Shown: positions 23,538 through 34,034 of the stretch, piece after piece
Layout: each line of letters opens with the position of its first letter
How positions within the stretch are numbered: position 1 is the stretch's first letter
Assembly (NCBI GenBank): GCA_021018995.1
Contig: CM037595.1
Coordinates: forward strand, 95,430,491 to 95,494,490
Source: Chloranthus sessilifolius
Taxonomy: Eukaryota; Streptophyta; Magnoliopsida; Chloranthales; Chloranthaceae
Length of the DNA stretch: 64,000 nucleotides
Direction: 5' to 3'
Notes under the pieces: model-generated
What the model was told of the DNA's origin: nothing
The model's database searches: none
Seen by the model: the letters and a program-made list of their open reading frames with translations, nothing else
Made by a program: the position numbers and the translations under genes

Positions 23538-24722
23538 GATGAGCCACAATTGTTCAAATTCTGTTCATATCAGGTTATCAGGAGATGTGTGCCTGAAAAA
23601 GAACAATCGAGTGTTATTAACTTTTGTCATGCTGGGGCCTGTGGAGGCCATTTCGGAGGACAAAAAACCACACACAAGATTCTTCAAAGCGGATTCTATT
23701 AGCCCTCCATCTTTCGGGACACTGCCAAATTTTGTAAAGAATGCTAAAGATGCTAACAGCTTGAAAATATTTTAAGACGAAATATGATGCCACTGAACCC
23801 GATTCTGATTGTTAAAATTTTCGATGTATGGGGAATCGACTTCATGGGTCCTTTCCCCCCGTCATTCGGGTATTCATATATTCTTGTAGCCGTTGACTAT
23901 GTTTCCAAATGGATAGAAGCTGTGGCAACCCGCTCGAATGACCACAAGGTCATGGTCAAATTTTTGAAAGAAAATGTCTTTAACAAATTCGGGATTCCAT
24001 GGGCAATCATTAGTGATGGCAGTTCGCACTTCTGCAACAGCCATTTTTTCACTTTAATGAAGAAATACGACATTACCCACAAGGTGGCAACGCCATATCG
24101 CCCGTAGACTAGTGGTTAGGTGGAAGTGTCAAATCAGGAAATCAAAAGAGTTTTAGAGAAGACGGTGCAACCGCACAGAAGAGATTGGTCGAATCGCCTA
24201 TCTGATGCTCTTTGGGCATATCGCACGACATTCAAGACCCCAATTGGAATGTCACCGTTTCGGATTGTCTATGGGAAGACATGTCACCTCCCAGTGGAAT
24301 TGGAGCATACGGCATTCTAGGCAATAAAACGATTTAATTTCTATATGAAAGAGGCAGGGTCCAATCGACGCCTTCAGCTGAATGAATTAGCAGAGCTACG
24401 CTATGATGCGTATGAGAATTCGAAGATGTTTAAGGAAAGATACAAAAAGTTGTACGATCAGTCAATTTTGCGGAAAGATTTTTACATTGAGCAAAAAGTT
24501 TGGCTGTTCAACTCCAGACTTAAGCTTCATCCGGGGAAATTGAAATCGCGGTGGGAAGGACTATTTTAGGTCGTCTCCACTACCGTGCATGGTGCGATTG
24601 AAATTAGAAGCCTTACGGATAATCAAATTCTCAAAGTTAATGGGCAACGACTCAAACCAATGATCGAGTCAATAACCCAGAAGAGGATTGAGGCAACGTA
24701 CCTCAGTGACCCGAGCAATTGA
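23538..24722 (+). pseudogene. Integrase of Athila pol, broken
   Basis: Continues the pol frame. The N-terminal zinc-binding part reads FCHAGACGGHF and then FCKECQRCQ (HHCC). The catalytic core has Asp in WGIDFMGPF, Asp in [10 protein letters not shown] and Glu in VEVSNQEIK. The C-terminal part ([22 protein letters not shown]) is typical of gypsy integrases. Several stops interrupt it (within 23698-23700, 24105-24118, 24318-24320, 24567-24569); most look like one-base changes of sense codons. It ends at TGA 24720-24722. No chromodomain, as expected for Athila. Confidence 0.9.
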
Positions 24723-24832
24723 ACGACAATGTGGTCGAGCTGTCGACATTTAAACTCAGCGCTTCCTGGGAGGCAACCCAGTGTGTTTTCTTATTTGCAT
24801 ATGTTTTTTTTATTTGAGAAGAGTCTTTTTCA

Positions 24833-25345
24833 ATCGATTGACTATCAAACAATCAATCGATTGACCTTCTATACTCAATCGATTGACACTTACCTTGTCA
24901 ATCGATTGATGTTCAAACATGATCATCATTCCCTCCCTTGGTTTGTCAATCGATTGAGAGTCTAATTTCAATCGATTGACATCACCTTGAATTTATGGCC
25001 ACAGTTCGGAAATCGGAGCGTCAATTGACACATCTTGTCGTGGCAGCTACCTTTTGGGGCACGTCTATGTCAATCGATTGAGACCAACTCCTCAATCGAT
25101 TGACTTGATTGCTAATTTACTCCGCTCGTTCCCTAGGCACCTAAACGGTGCGACTTTTCACGAAAAGGTCATTCTCACTCAATTGACATCACTGCCTCAA
25201 TCGATTGACATTAAGAGTGGATGAGTGGAGTGTACCACGTCGCATCCGCATGCCTGGTGTCTCTTCAAATTATCGCGACATGTGGAGGCTAACCGTTTTC
25301 AATCGATTGAGGATCCATCCTCAATCAATTGACATTCAAATTATA
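24833..25345 (+). repeat. Dense TCAATCGATTGA cluster between pol and the next ORF
   Basis: About a dozen copies or near-copies between the end of pol and the ATG of the downstream frame (24833-24980 and 25070-25345), largely at 22-23 bp pitch. One shortened copy (TCAATTGA at about 25180) lost four central bases and yet keeps register if they are restored. Confidence 0.88.
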
Positions 25346-25433
25346 TAATGGGGACACTGGTGGTCCCCTTCATCTCAATTCCCCTCCAATCCGAGCCGAG
25401 CTTCCACATTCTCATTCTCCTCGTCCGATCGAA

Positions 25434-26541
25434 ATGACAGCGCCTGGCCCACCGATGTACCAACTACCTCGGCCTGCCAACAATTCGATGCGCATTCCCA
25501 ATGATGAGTATGTCGATCGCCAATTTCAAACGGAAAATTTCTTTGATCTCGCTAAATACCATCGCATCGCGGAATGCACCCCTCCACCTATTGATGTCTA
25601 TCTGCGTATCATTCGCCTGTTTTACCAGAAAATGGAGTGGGTACCTGCACCACTCTCGCCAACCGGATTGCCATTCATTAGCCTCGAGATTGATAATTGG
25701 CGATATAACCTGCATGCGGCCGATCTCGCAAGAGCTTTCAACTTCTTCGTGGTTCACCCATTGAATCACTACTTCAATCCAGCTATTGATCTTAGTCAGA
25801 ATGACATGATCAACGATATGTGTGGAGGACGCCGCGGGTCCGGTTTGGCCACTAAAAGAGCCGCCCTACCAATGGATATCCTGTTTTGGGACATCGTTAT
25901 GTCAAACAATCTGTTACCGCATGGCACGAAGAGCGAGAGGATGAAGAATAGGGTGATGGCACTTTATGCGGTGCACACGAATACATGGTTTGATGCTAGA
26001 GGAGATGTATCATTGTCACCAAGACATCGTAACCACTACTGCACCGAAAAAGCGAGAAGCTATCCTCCTACATTTCCCGCACTACGTGATGCATCTTTTG
26101 GACCAACTTAGGTGCCCGATTTACGATGACGAAGAGATGGGTGATATACAATTTTATCACTATGGCACTAACGTTTGGGACAAGAGCATCAAGGCTATTC
26201 TTCGTGTTACGCCTCCACCGATCGACGTCGATGATATACCTCCTCCCCCCTGACCAAACCCCGCACAACACCAACGTGGCGGTGTTAGACGACCTCGTCC
26301 GGAAGAGGTCCCTGATTTTAACGCCGAGGCAGTAGTTGCTCGCCTCGAGGTGCGGATGGATGGGCTGAGTACCATTGTGGGAGGTATTGATCGACGGTTT
26401 AGGTTTCAGACTTCTCTCCTCATGCGGATGGCCCGGGAATCGTTCCCTGGGCGTGCCGAAGGATTCATCGCAAGAGCGCAAGCAACAATGGATGAGGAGG
26501 GAGACCCTGAATTTAATGATGATGATGATGATGATGTTTAG
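25434..26541 (+). pseudogene. Post-pol reading frame of the Athila element (putative plant transposon protein)
   Basis: A frame from ATG 25434 (open since 25329) to 26111 continues, after a frameshift near 25970-26010, in the frame 25966-26541 with one TGA at 26251-26253. The pattern YHRIAECTPPPI, then NNLLPHGTKSERM and ALYAVHTNTWF resembles the 'putative plant transposon protein' region found in this position in Athila-like elements, sometimes called env-like. The C terminus is acidic (run of Asp from GAT repeats, about 26515-26540). No signal peptide or clear membrane segment is visible, so an envelope role is not supported. Function unknown. Confidence 0.65.
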
Positions 26542-26749
26542 TGTTTTTGTTTCGTGTTTAGTGTTTTTGTTTAGTGTTTAGTGTTTTAATTTGTTTACTG
26601 TATTGTGCGTTTTATTTTATAGGTAGGATTAATCATAGTTTGTTGTAGTGATGGATCATTTGGGTGTAATCGAATCAAGGAAAATTCAATGAATCAGAGT
26701 GTTTTAGCATGTTATATTTTTCTGTGTATTCTCGGATTGGTGCATCAAT

Positions 26750-26975
26750 GTATCAGTCAATCGATTGAGATCCCCATCTCAATCGATTGAACACTTCATT
26801 TTTAATTCTCGAAAAGCAACTCTATTAGTCAATCGATTGAGGGAAAACTTTCAATCGATTGACTCCTGTTTTAGAAATTTTCTAATCTAACAGAACAGAA
26901 AGTCTCTCTCAGGACACTGTTTCGAAAAGGCAAGTTTAAACTTTCTTTGGCACCTTATGTCAATCGATTGACTGA
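26750..26975 (+). repeat. TCAATCGATTGA doublets downstream of the post-pol frame
   Basis: Two doublets, each at exact 22-bp pitch (about 26757/26779 and 26828/26850), and one single copy near 26958. Confidence 0.88.
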
Positions 26976-27169
26976 TGTCTAATTTCGGAATCATACCTCT
27001 TTCACTCCGAAAAATAGCAAAGTTTGAGTTCATTTGACTCCTATTTTTGCAGGTTTCTTTGAGTCCGTAGAGTTCGTACTTAGGAAGTTTCTCTATTTAA
27101 ACTACCCTTCGGGAAGCCCTTTTCATCACCTTAGTCAAAATATTATTCGTTCTTCCCCAAGCTTTAGTT

Positions 27170-27463
27170 ATGGCTTCCATTCGGTATCGTACCAGATCTG
27201 CTGTGAAGAAATTGATGGAACTGGCTAGGAAACGCCCACGCCTTCACGCACCTCGACCACTGCTCGATTTGGCACAACATGAAGTGATTGATTTAGAGCT
27301 GTCATCTCTGACCCCACCATCTTCTCCATCACAAGCGCATTTTTCATCACCACGCGAGGGCGGCATCTCGGAGGAGATGTGGAATTACGCGTTTCCAAGT
27401 CGAAGGAAGGGTGATCCATCATGGATGATTGAAGGGATTAGAACTGTCAACTTTAGGGTCTAG
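27170..27463 (+). CDS. Small basic protein of unknown function within the Athila element
   Basis: A 97-codon intact frame starting MASIRYRTRSAVKKLMELA, with a basic N-terminal quarter (Arg/Lys-rich, could act in nuclear import), a Pro/Ser-rich middle and the tail WMIEGIRTVNFRV. It lies after a pair of palindrome clusters and before the long AT-rich tail. I do not recognise a family. It may be a real accessory frame, a fragment of the frame upstream, or chance; it is the only intact frame of this size after pol. Confidence 0.35.
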   Translation: MASIRYRTRSAVKKLMELARKRPRLHAPRPLLDLAQHEVIDLELSSLTPPSSPSQAHFSSPREGGISEEMWNYAFPSRRKGDPSWMIEGIRTVNFRV

Positions 27464-29565
27464 TTTTAGGCATCTTTTTTATTGATATTTGATTTTCATG
27501 TTTTAGTTTAGGTTATTATTAAATTTGTTTTAGACTAGGTTATTTTTCTCTAAATTTTCAATAAGTGTAATAATTTGCACAGTTTAAATAAAGTTTAGTT
27601 TAGTTATATATTTGTGTTTTGAACTTTTGATCATAATACCTTTCACTTGGTCTGCTTTCATGGTCCTCGATTGCATTAAACATGTTTGGGGGGGTTTTCC
27701 ATTCTTTCTAACCATCAACGCCAATGAAGACATTGGTCAGTTCAGGTTTGAGAGGATATTTTCGATTAATTTTCAATGTTAAAAAAAAGGGGCTATTTTT
27801 CGGATCTTAAAAGTGTATCAGTCAATCGATTGAGATCACTGTCTCAATCGATCGACTGATGCACATTAGCCTATTGGAAATTTGTATCAGTTAATCGATT
27901 GAGACCATTGTCTCAATCGATCGACTGATGACCATTAAACTTATGAATCTCGAATTTTATTCATAATTTTAAATTGTTGATGACCGGAAATTCCTTAAAA
28001 AAAAAATTTGTTATCATGTCATGATTGTTTTATGAATGCTCATAAAGTTTACAAATTGAATAATGATGTTCATGATCTATGCCTGAGAAATTTTGTACTA
28101 TCACTCTGCTTTAATTTCAAATATGAGAAATAAGTATATAACTTGGAATTCTAAGATCTCAAAGAAAGACTATAACCCAATGAGCTTTGAAACTTTGTCC
28201 TCATTCTTGATGAGTGTTGAAATAAATTCGGATATCGTTGAATTTCTTGTTTAATTTGTTGAAATCTCGTATACTCTATCTTTAATTTGTTGACTTCACA
28301 TGTGTTATACCATTACACTAGAAATTAGTGTGTAAAAACTTAAGGCAAATATGCATTGTTACCATTTTAAAAGGAAATGATCTAAGGCCATTATTGGCTC
28401 GTATGTGCCCAAAAGGCCCCACCTTATAGTGAATTTATCTTGTTGCACTCCCTTTGAGCCTCAACTGAAAGATTTTGCCTTAATTATTCCTTGTAAGATA
28501 TATTAGCCATACCGCACACCAATGTGAAAAAGCCTTACCCTGTTATCTCTGAGAAATTAGGGATGAGACCAATAAAGGAAATTAAGAGCTGTGGCAGTTA
28601 TATCTGTAAGGAATACATGGCAGAAAAACGTAAAAAGAGGGAAAGAAAAAGAAAATTCAATATTAAGAAATATATGAAAGTGGTGTTAAAAAGAAAAAAT
28701 AAAGAAGGAGAAAAGTGTTTATGAAAAAAAAAAGGTCCTAGAAACTGTGAAAAAGGAAGTTGAAAAATCAGAAAATCAAGTGTGTTTCTTGTTCCGATTT
28801 CTCAGAGACATTTGAATCCAATCTTCCCTTTCTTTCTTAACCATTTACCCGAGCCCCATTACAACCTTAGAAAAGACCTTTTTGATCCAATTATGAGCGG
28901 TAAATGCCCTTGCGGAGAGTGATTATACAATGTCTATGGTGCTTGGTATATGCATGCTTAGGATACAAATATCTTTCTCAAATGAGATTTCTCTTAAAAT
29001 TCCTTGATGAACCGTCTTTCCTATAACATGTGAGATTTTTCTAATTTGCGTTAAAATTCTATTTCACATGTGAGAGAAAAGTAAAACTATTCATCGAAGT
29101 GAGTTCAGTCTGAGTGTATACCCATGGTAAGGATTGAGTCTAGACATGTGATCTAGAGGTTCCTAATTTGAACTCATTCTCAAAGAAAAGAATTTTAGCA
29201 ATGGTAATTGCATAACACTTTTAGGCAATGAATCATGAGTATCGAAAAAACAATGAATTGAGTGAGCACTAATAAATTGAACATAGTAAGAAGCAGTCTA
29301 AATGATTTTCCATAAGCATTTAACTACTTAAGGGCATGACTAAAAAATTTTGAAATTCATAAGCTTTAAAGTTTGTAGGTACCTTCCCTGCAAACCTTCA
29401 GGAGACAAAACTCTTCCACTAGGGATCACCTAGGGGTTTAAAGGCTTGTTGCATAGGCTAAATGCAATCGTGCTCCCTACGAAACTGGCATTTATTTTTT
29501 AGGATGATAGTTGTAGTTGCTTTGACATATTTTTCATTCTCTTTGCTCGAGGACTAGCAAAGTGT
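27464..29565 (+). other. Long non-coding 3' tail of the Athila element
   Basis: AT-rich with two further palindrome doublets at 27822-27925 (variant ATCGATCGA in the second members) and a purine-rich tract at about 28620-28770 that opens a Lys/Arg-rich frame (28524-28724). The latter is low complexity and not a convincing gene. Athila elements usually have such an untranslated region between the last frame and the 3' LTR. Confidence 0.7.
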
Positions 29566-29578
29566 AGGTTTGGGGGTG
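29566..29578 (+). promoter_or_regulatory. Polypurine tract of the Athila element
   Basis: AGGTTTGGGGGTG immediately precedes the 3' LTR start TGATCAGTG. It would prime plus-strand DNA synthesis. Confidence 0.8.
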
Positions 29579-30228
29579 TGATCAGTGTTGAAATGTGACT
29601 ATATTTCGCACTCTATTCCCTACATTTAGCTGTCTGATAAAAGCATCTGATGATTGTTATGAGGTTTTAATGATTACAGGTGTTTCTGATCACTGGATCA
29701 TTAAAAAATATAAAAGAGGATAATTAAAGGATACACAAGGGCTATGGATAAAAAGTTCAAAAGAAGCATTGAGATCCGTGAAGCAACTCAACATCCACCA
29801 AGAGAGTGGAGAATCTACCCTTTGATGTCAATCGATTGAAGACAAAGTGTTAATCGATTGACAGGAGAAGACAAGTTTGCCCTCTCTTATTTTGAATTCA
29901 AAAGTCAATCGATTGAGATTTAACTCTCAATCGATTAAGGCTATTAGGGATAGTGTAATATCTCGAAAAAAAAAAATCACGTTAAACTGTGACCTCGGGA
30001 TCCATGCCCGATTGGTCACAAGTTTGACCAATTAGGAGATCAAGGGTTAGTATAGAGTGTGATGAACGGATGAGATGTGATGGGTTGAGTGTTTATGTGG
30101 TGTGCGATGGGAATGTGAAGTCGCGTACACCTATCACGGTGTATGTGCTCAACGCACAAGATAGGGGATAGATAAAAGGGTTTCATAACCCTAAAATCAA
30201 TAGTTTTGATTGTTGAAGGAGAGTAAAG

Positions 30229-30256
30229 AAGAGAGAGAGAGAGAGAGAGAGAGAGG
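30229..30256. repeat. (GA)n microsatellite
   Basis: About 13 GA units inside the solo LTR. Confidence 0.9.
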
Positions 30257-30545
30257 AGTTATTGCAACTGATTGGAAGGGGGGATTCAAGCAATAAAAGC
30301 CGGATTCGACACGGTTTGGATCCATTAGAGCCAAAGCTGGAACCCTAGCCTTTCCAACCACTAGATCTAATCAAATTGAGAATTGATCGAGGTAAATTTC
30401 TTGTGAATTAAATGCATAAGTTATGGGAGTTTAATCGTAGTTAGGAATGGTTAAAATCATAGATTAAAGGCTTAGAAAAAAGAAAGAAAAATAAATGGAG
30501 AAAGATTTAGAAGAACAACTCAAAAGGGGTTGAATCTGGCCATTT

Positions 30546-30980
30546 CGATTAATCGAAATTGAATTTCGATTAATCAATTTTGGCCAAGAAGTTGAAAAGT
30601 CAGAGGACCCCGATCTCGATTAATCGAATTGGGTATCGATTAATCGACTGGGAACCTACAGTGAACCCCAGTGGAGGAAAGAAAACAACTTGGAGAAATC
30701 GACTAATCGAAATGGGAATTCGATTAATCGATTTAGAAATTCGATTAATCGATTTGGGATCGATTAATCAATTTTGGAAATTTGATTACTCGAATTGGGA
30801 ATCGACAGGATAGAGTAGAGAATTTCGATTAATCGAATTGGGTTTCGATTAATCAAATGGGAATCTCGATTAATCGATTTGAGAATCGATTAATCGATAT
30901 TGACTTTCGATTAATCGATTTTGGAAATCGATTAATCAAATCAGATTCGATTAATCAATTTTGGAGTTCGATTAATCGAC
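30546..30980. repeat. Array of CGATTAATCG palindromes
   Basis: Around 17 copies of CGATTAATCG or one-base variants, many at 19-21 bp centre-to-centre distances (for example 30546 to 30567). Free bases between them are irregular. It lies about 600-1,030 bp into the solo LTR. Confidence 0.88.
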
Positions 30981-33461
30981 TGGGCTAGTTTATGTTGACT
31001 TTTGAGTTTGACTTTAAGCTTCATGGAGGGTCTTGGACCTCCTTTATTGCATCTTTAGTGATGTGTTTCACATGTTATGTGGAACCATAGGTGGTACGTG
31101 TGAGCTAGTGCACAAGGAGCCACGTGGGACCTTGATGCATTGATCGAACGAAGACTTGAGGTAGGGAACATCTTGAACATGTACTTTATCTTACAAGAGC
31201 ATGTATGTAGTGATATAGAATTCAATTCAAAATATTTTTATTGCTTAAGAATTGTGAAAAGTGTGTGTGCGTGACATCCATAAGAGTAATTATCATAAAC
31301 CATCCCCAAGGGATGAGGAGGTAAAGAGGTAAGAGCATCAGGTGTGATGCAAGTGAATGGATACATCCCAGGGATGTATCCAAGATTGAATCATGTTGGA
31401 TAGGGCCTAACTGATATAAGATAGCACAATTATACGGTGAATAACTATATGTAAGTACCTGATACTTTTGTTATTTGAGGTTTGATAGGGTACCCCACCG
31501 ATGTGACGGAATATCCACGACTGACACGGCAGGATACCCGTGACCGATATGGCGACGAAACCGTAGGCCAGTGCGGAGGCTTATCCGTACACAGTAAGCA
31601 TACCCCAGGGGTGTTGATTGGGACTAGTGAAACCCTGCCACCAATCCCCAGGGGAAAGGGGCTTGGGTACTATTTGTATTTCAAGGAAATATGTTAAAAG
31701 TGTCTATATAGATGACGATGATGGGTATCTTATCGGGGCTCGATGCTATATTGCTCGGAGATTACTTAAGTTGAAAGTTTAAGTTTTGCTTTAGGCCTTT
31801 TCAGCATCATTCATGAATAAATAAAGACATAAGTAACTACCAGTAAAAATGTGATGCTTTTAATTGTTTTCATCAGAAACTGCATAGACACAACATGCAT
31901 GGCATATCATGGAATATATGTGAGTGATAATTTATATGTTCAATTGTGTTTGTTCCCTACTGAGCTAGGATGTAGCTCACCCTATAGACTATACGTCGCA
32001 GGTCCACTACTAGCAGCTGCCGAGGCTTCAGGAGACGCTGACCCCGGTGAGTCGGACCTTGCGGCCGGTGAAGAGTTGGAGCCACCTCCGGAGGACTTCT
32101 TCTAGAGGACTCCGTTGTGCCGCTTTGAGGGCTTTTTGATAGAGATTTGTACGGCTTGGTATGTCAAGCCTTATTTTGGCTAAACAATGTACATGTATAA
32201 ATTGAGACTATTCTTTTGGGGCGAACCATCCGTGATGATTTGTTATCATCGATGGTTCGAATCGGTTCTCCATTCATGCAGAGGCATGAGGGTAGAACTG
32301 TCTTTTGAGAAATGCTTTAATATATATTTAAATTTCGCAGTTTCAATTACTAATTCGTTTTGCTTGATATGCCAATATTTCGTGCTTAGCTAGGGGGCAC
32401 GGTCAAGATGATCGTGCTGATGGCACGGGTTTCGGGGTGCTAAAATTCGGGCTGTCACAGATAGGGTTTGTTCGGCCCTATAAAAAGGAAGCTACGACTC
32501 ATTGAAAGGGGCCCTTCTTTAACCATTTTTTGAATTTTATTGTGGGGAATTGAATTTTGAAGGTTTCTTCTTGGTTCTTCTTTCTCTCAGTAAATTGTAT
32601 TAGGGTTTCTTTTTAATTCTCTTTTATAATTGTGAGAGCATAGATTGTACCTAGGATCAAAAAGCATTGTAAGGAGATTTTGTGATAAATAAAATGAGCA
32701 TTGTTAAAATAATGTCTTCGGATCTACAACGGGTTTGTATGCCGAGGATGAGCGGCTAAAGTCATTTGCTCAAGGAGGAAGCAAACCGGAGATAAGTAAC
32801 TATTCTATTATTGTTTCTATAATTTCATGATTTTGTCATTAAATCATTCTGTTATAGGTATGTGCTTGGTTGAATATTATCGATTCTTCATTTACAGTCA
32901 TTGATTGTGGTTATCAACGACCGTAAAAGAAGCACTTCATCTAGATCTGTTCCTGTAGGCCGATCTAGGCTATGGAATGATTGATTTATCATTGTCGTGA
33001 CTTAGGATCTTGAGATATGTTATCCTTTTAACATGACTCATACCGCGATGATAGGCTGAGTCATAGTTTTTAGATAGGGTATGTCGGATCCATAGTCGTG
33101 TCATTCTCGATTCATTTGTTTTCCTAATAAATGATGGTGTTTTGACTTAAAATGAATTTGTTAGATTGAATGGTAGAAAAGTTATGAATCGATGGTTAGC
33201 TAACTCCTTGATCAATTCATAAACTGTCATATTTCTTCTTTATCATAATTTATTCCGGCCTAGATTAATTAGTTTTCTTTTATTGCATTGAAAATTATGT
33301 GGTAATTTGAATTTCTCCCTTTGTACTTCCTTGGGTGTTTAAAGTCTCTGAAAGGATTAGATAAATTTCACATTTTCCTGTGGGTTCGACACCCCTGTTC
33401 TTACCATTCTGCAATAGATCTTGTGCACTTGCAAGGGTTAAACTTAAATTAGACCAGATGG

Positions 33462-33990
33462 CTCTTAAGTGATCCTATAGAGTACAACAAAAAGTGCTAA
33501 GGTGTTGGTCTCATGTGAGAACATGGTCATTCCAAACTTAGTCATCCAAAAATAAGAGAAGATAGCACACATCTATGAGAAAATTTAAATACTAGAAGCT
33601 AGAAGTCTAGATAATCATCTAAACTAAGATTTTACCTTGCAAGCGTCAACTTCCAAGCTGATTTTCTTCAAACCGTGGGGTGAAGAGGACTGAGATGGGG
33701 TTGGGATTTATATATGCTGGTGTGGGGAGTGGAGTGGTGGTTTTAGACTTTGAATTCAAGGGTTAGATTGGGAGGGGTGGTTTTTCTACAACTAGAGCTT
33801 CAAGGAGCTCTAATGGAGCTAGGAAGAGAAAATGAAGAAGAAAATTGAATGAAAAATTAGAGCCCCCCCTTGTGAATTTCGAATTCAACTAGGGGAGAGG
33901 GGACATGGGCTAAAATTTGGTGACACGTGTCACATTTTTACTTTCCAAGTCTTATTCTTCCAAGTTCTCAAATATTCTCATCATTTTACA

Positions 33991-34034
<44 letters not shown>

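Larger units (their letters stand above)
29954..32459 (+). mobile_element. Solo LTR of a Tekay/Del-like element, nested in the Athila 3' LTR
   Basis: 2,506 bp, beginning TGTAATATCTCG and ending GGGCTGTCACA, flanked by the exact 5-bp duplication GATAG (29949-29953 and 32460-32464). The uninterrupted 5' LTR (17161-17180) proves the empty site. No PBS, no polypurine tract and no second copy are present, so it is most likely a solo LTR left by recombination. The 3' part with CTGAGCTAGGATGTAGCTCACCC is typical of long chromovirus LTRs. Frames at 30580-30813, 31482-31697 and 31851-32105 have no recognisable domains. Confidence 0.88.
16801..33456 (+). mobile_element. Complete Athila/Tat-type Ty3/gypsy retrotransposon
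   Basis: The 5' LTR is 16801-18163 and the 3' LTR 29579-33456; the latter is about 1,367 bp once a nested insertion is removed. The target GATGG is duplicated at 16796-16800 and 33457-33461. The PBS TGGTGCCGTTGCCGG matches the tRNA-Asp type used by Athila/Tat elements, and a polypurine tract AGGTTTGGGGGTG precedes the 3' LTR. The gag-pol frame (19222-24722) is followed by an extra open reading frame and a long non-coding tail, the usual Athila plan. The first ~205 LTR bases differ at 13 positions, mostly transitions, so the insertion is of moderate age. All genes are disrupted. Confidence 0.93.
29579..33456 (+). repeat. 3' LTR of the Athila element, interrupted
   Basis: LTR halves 29579-29953 and 32465-33456 rejoin at the GATAG target to give about 1,367 bp, matching the 1,363-bp 5' LTR end to end. 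Palindrome doublets are at 29829-29940, just before the insertion point. Confidence 0.93.

Noticed and set aside
25434..26541. Retroviral-type envelope gene
   Set aside because: Position fits env-like frames of Athila elements, but no signal peptide, fusion peptide or convincing membrane segment is visible; called only a putative transposon protein.
28524..28724. Lys/Arg-rich 66-codon frame as a basic protein gene
   Set aside because: Purine-rich low-complexity tract in the untranslated tail of the Athila element.
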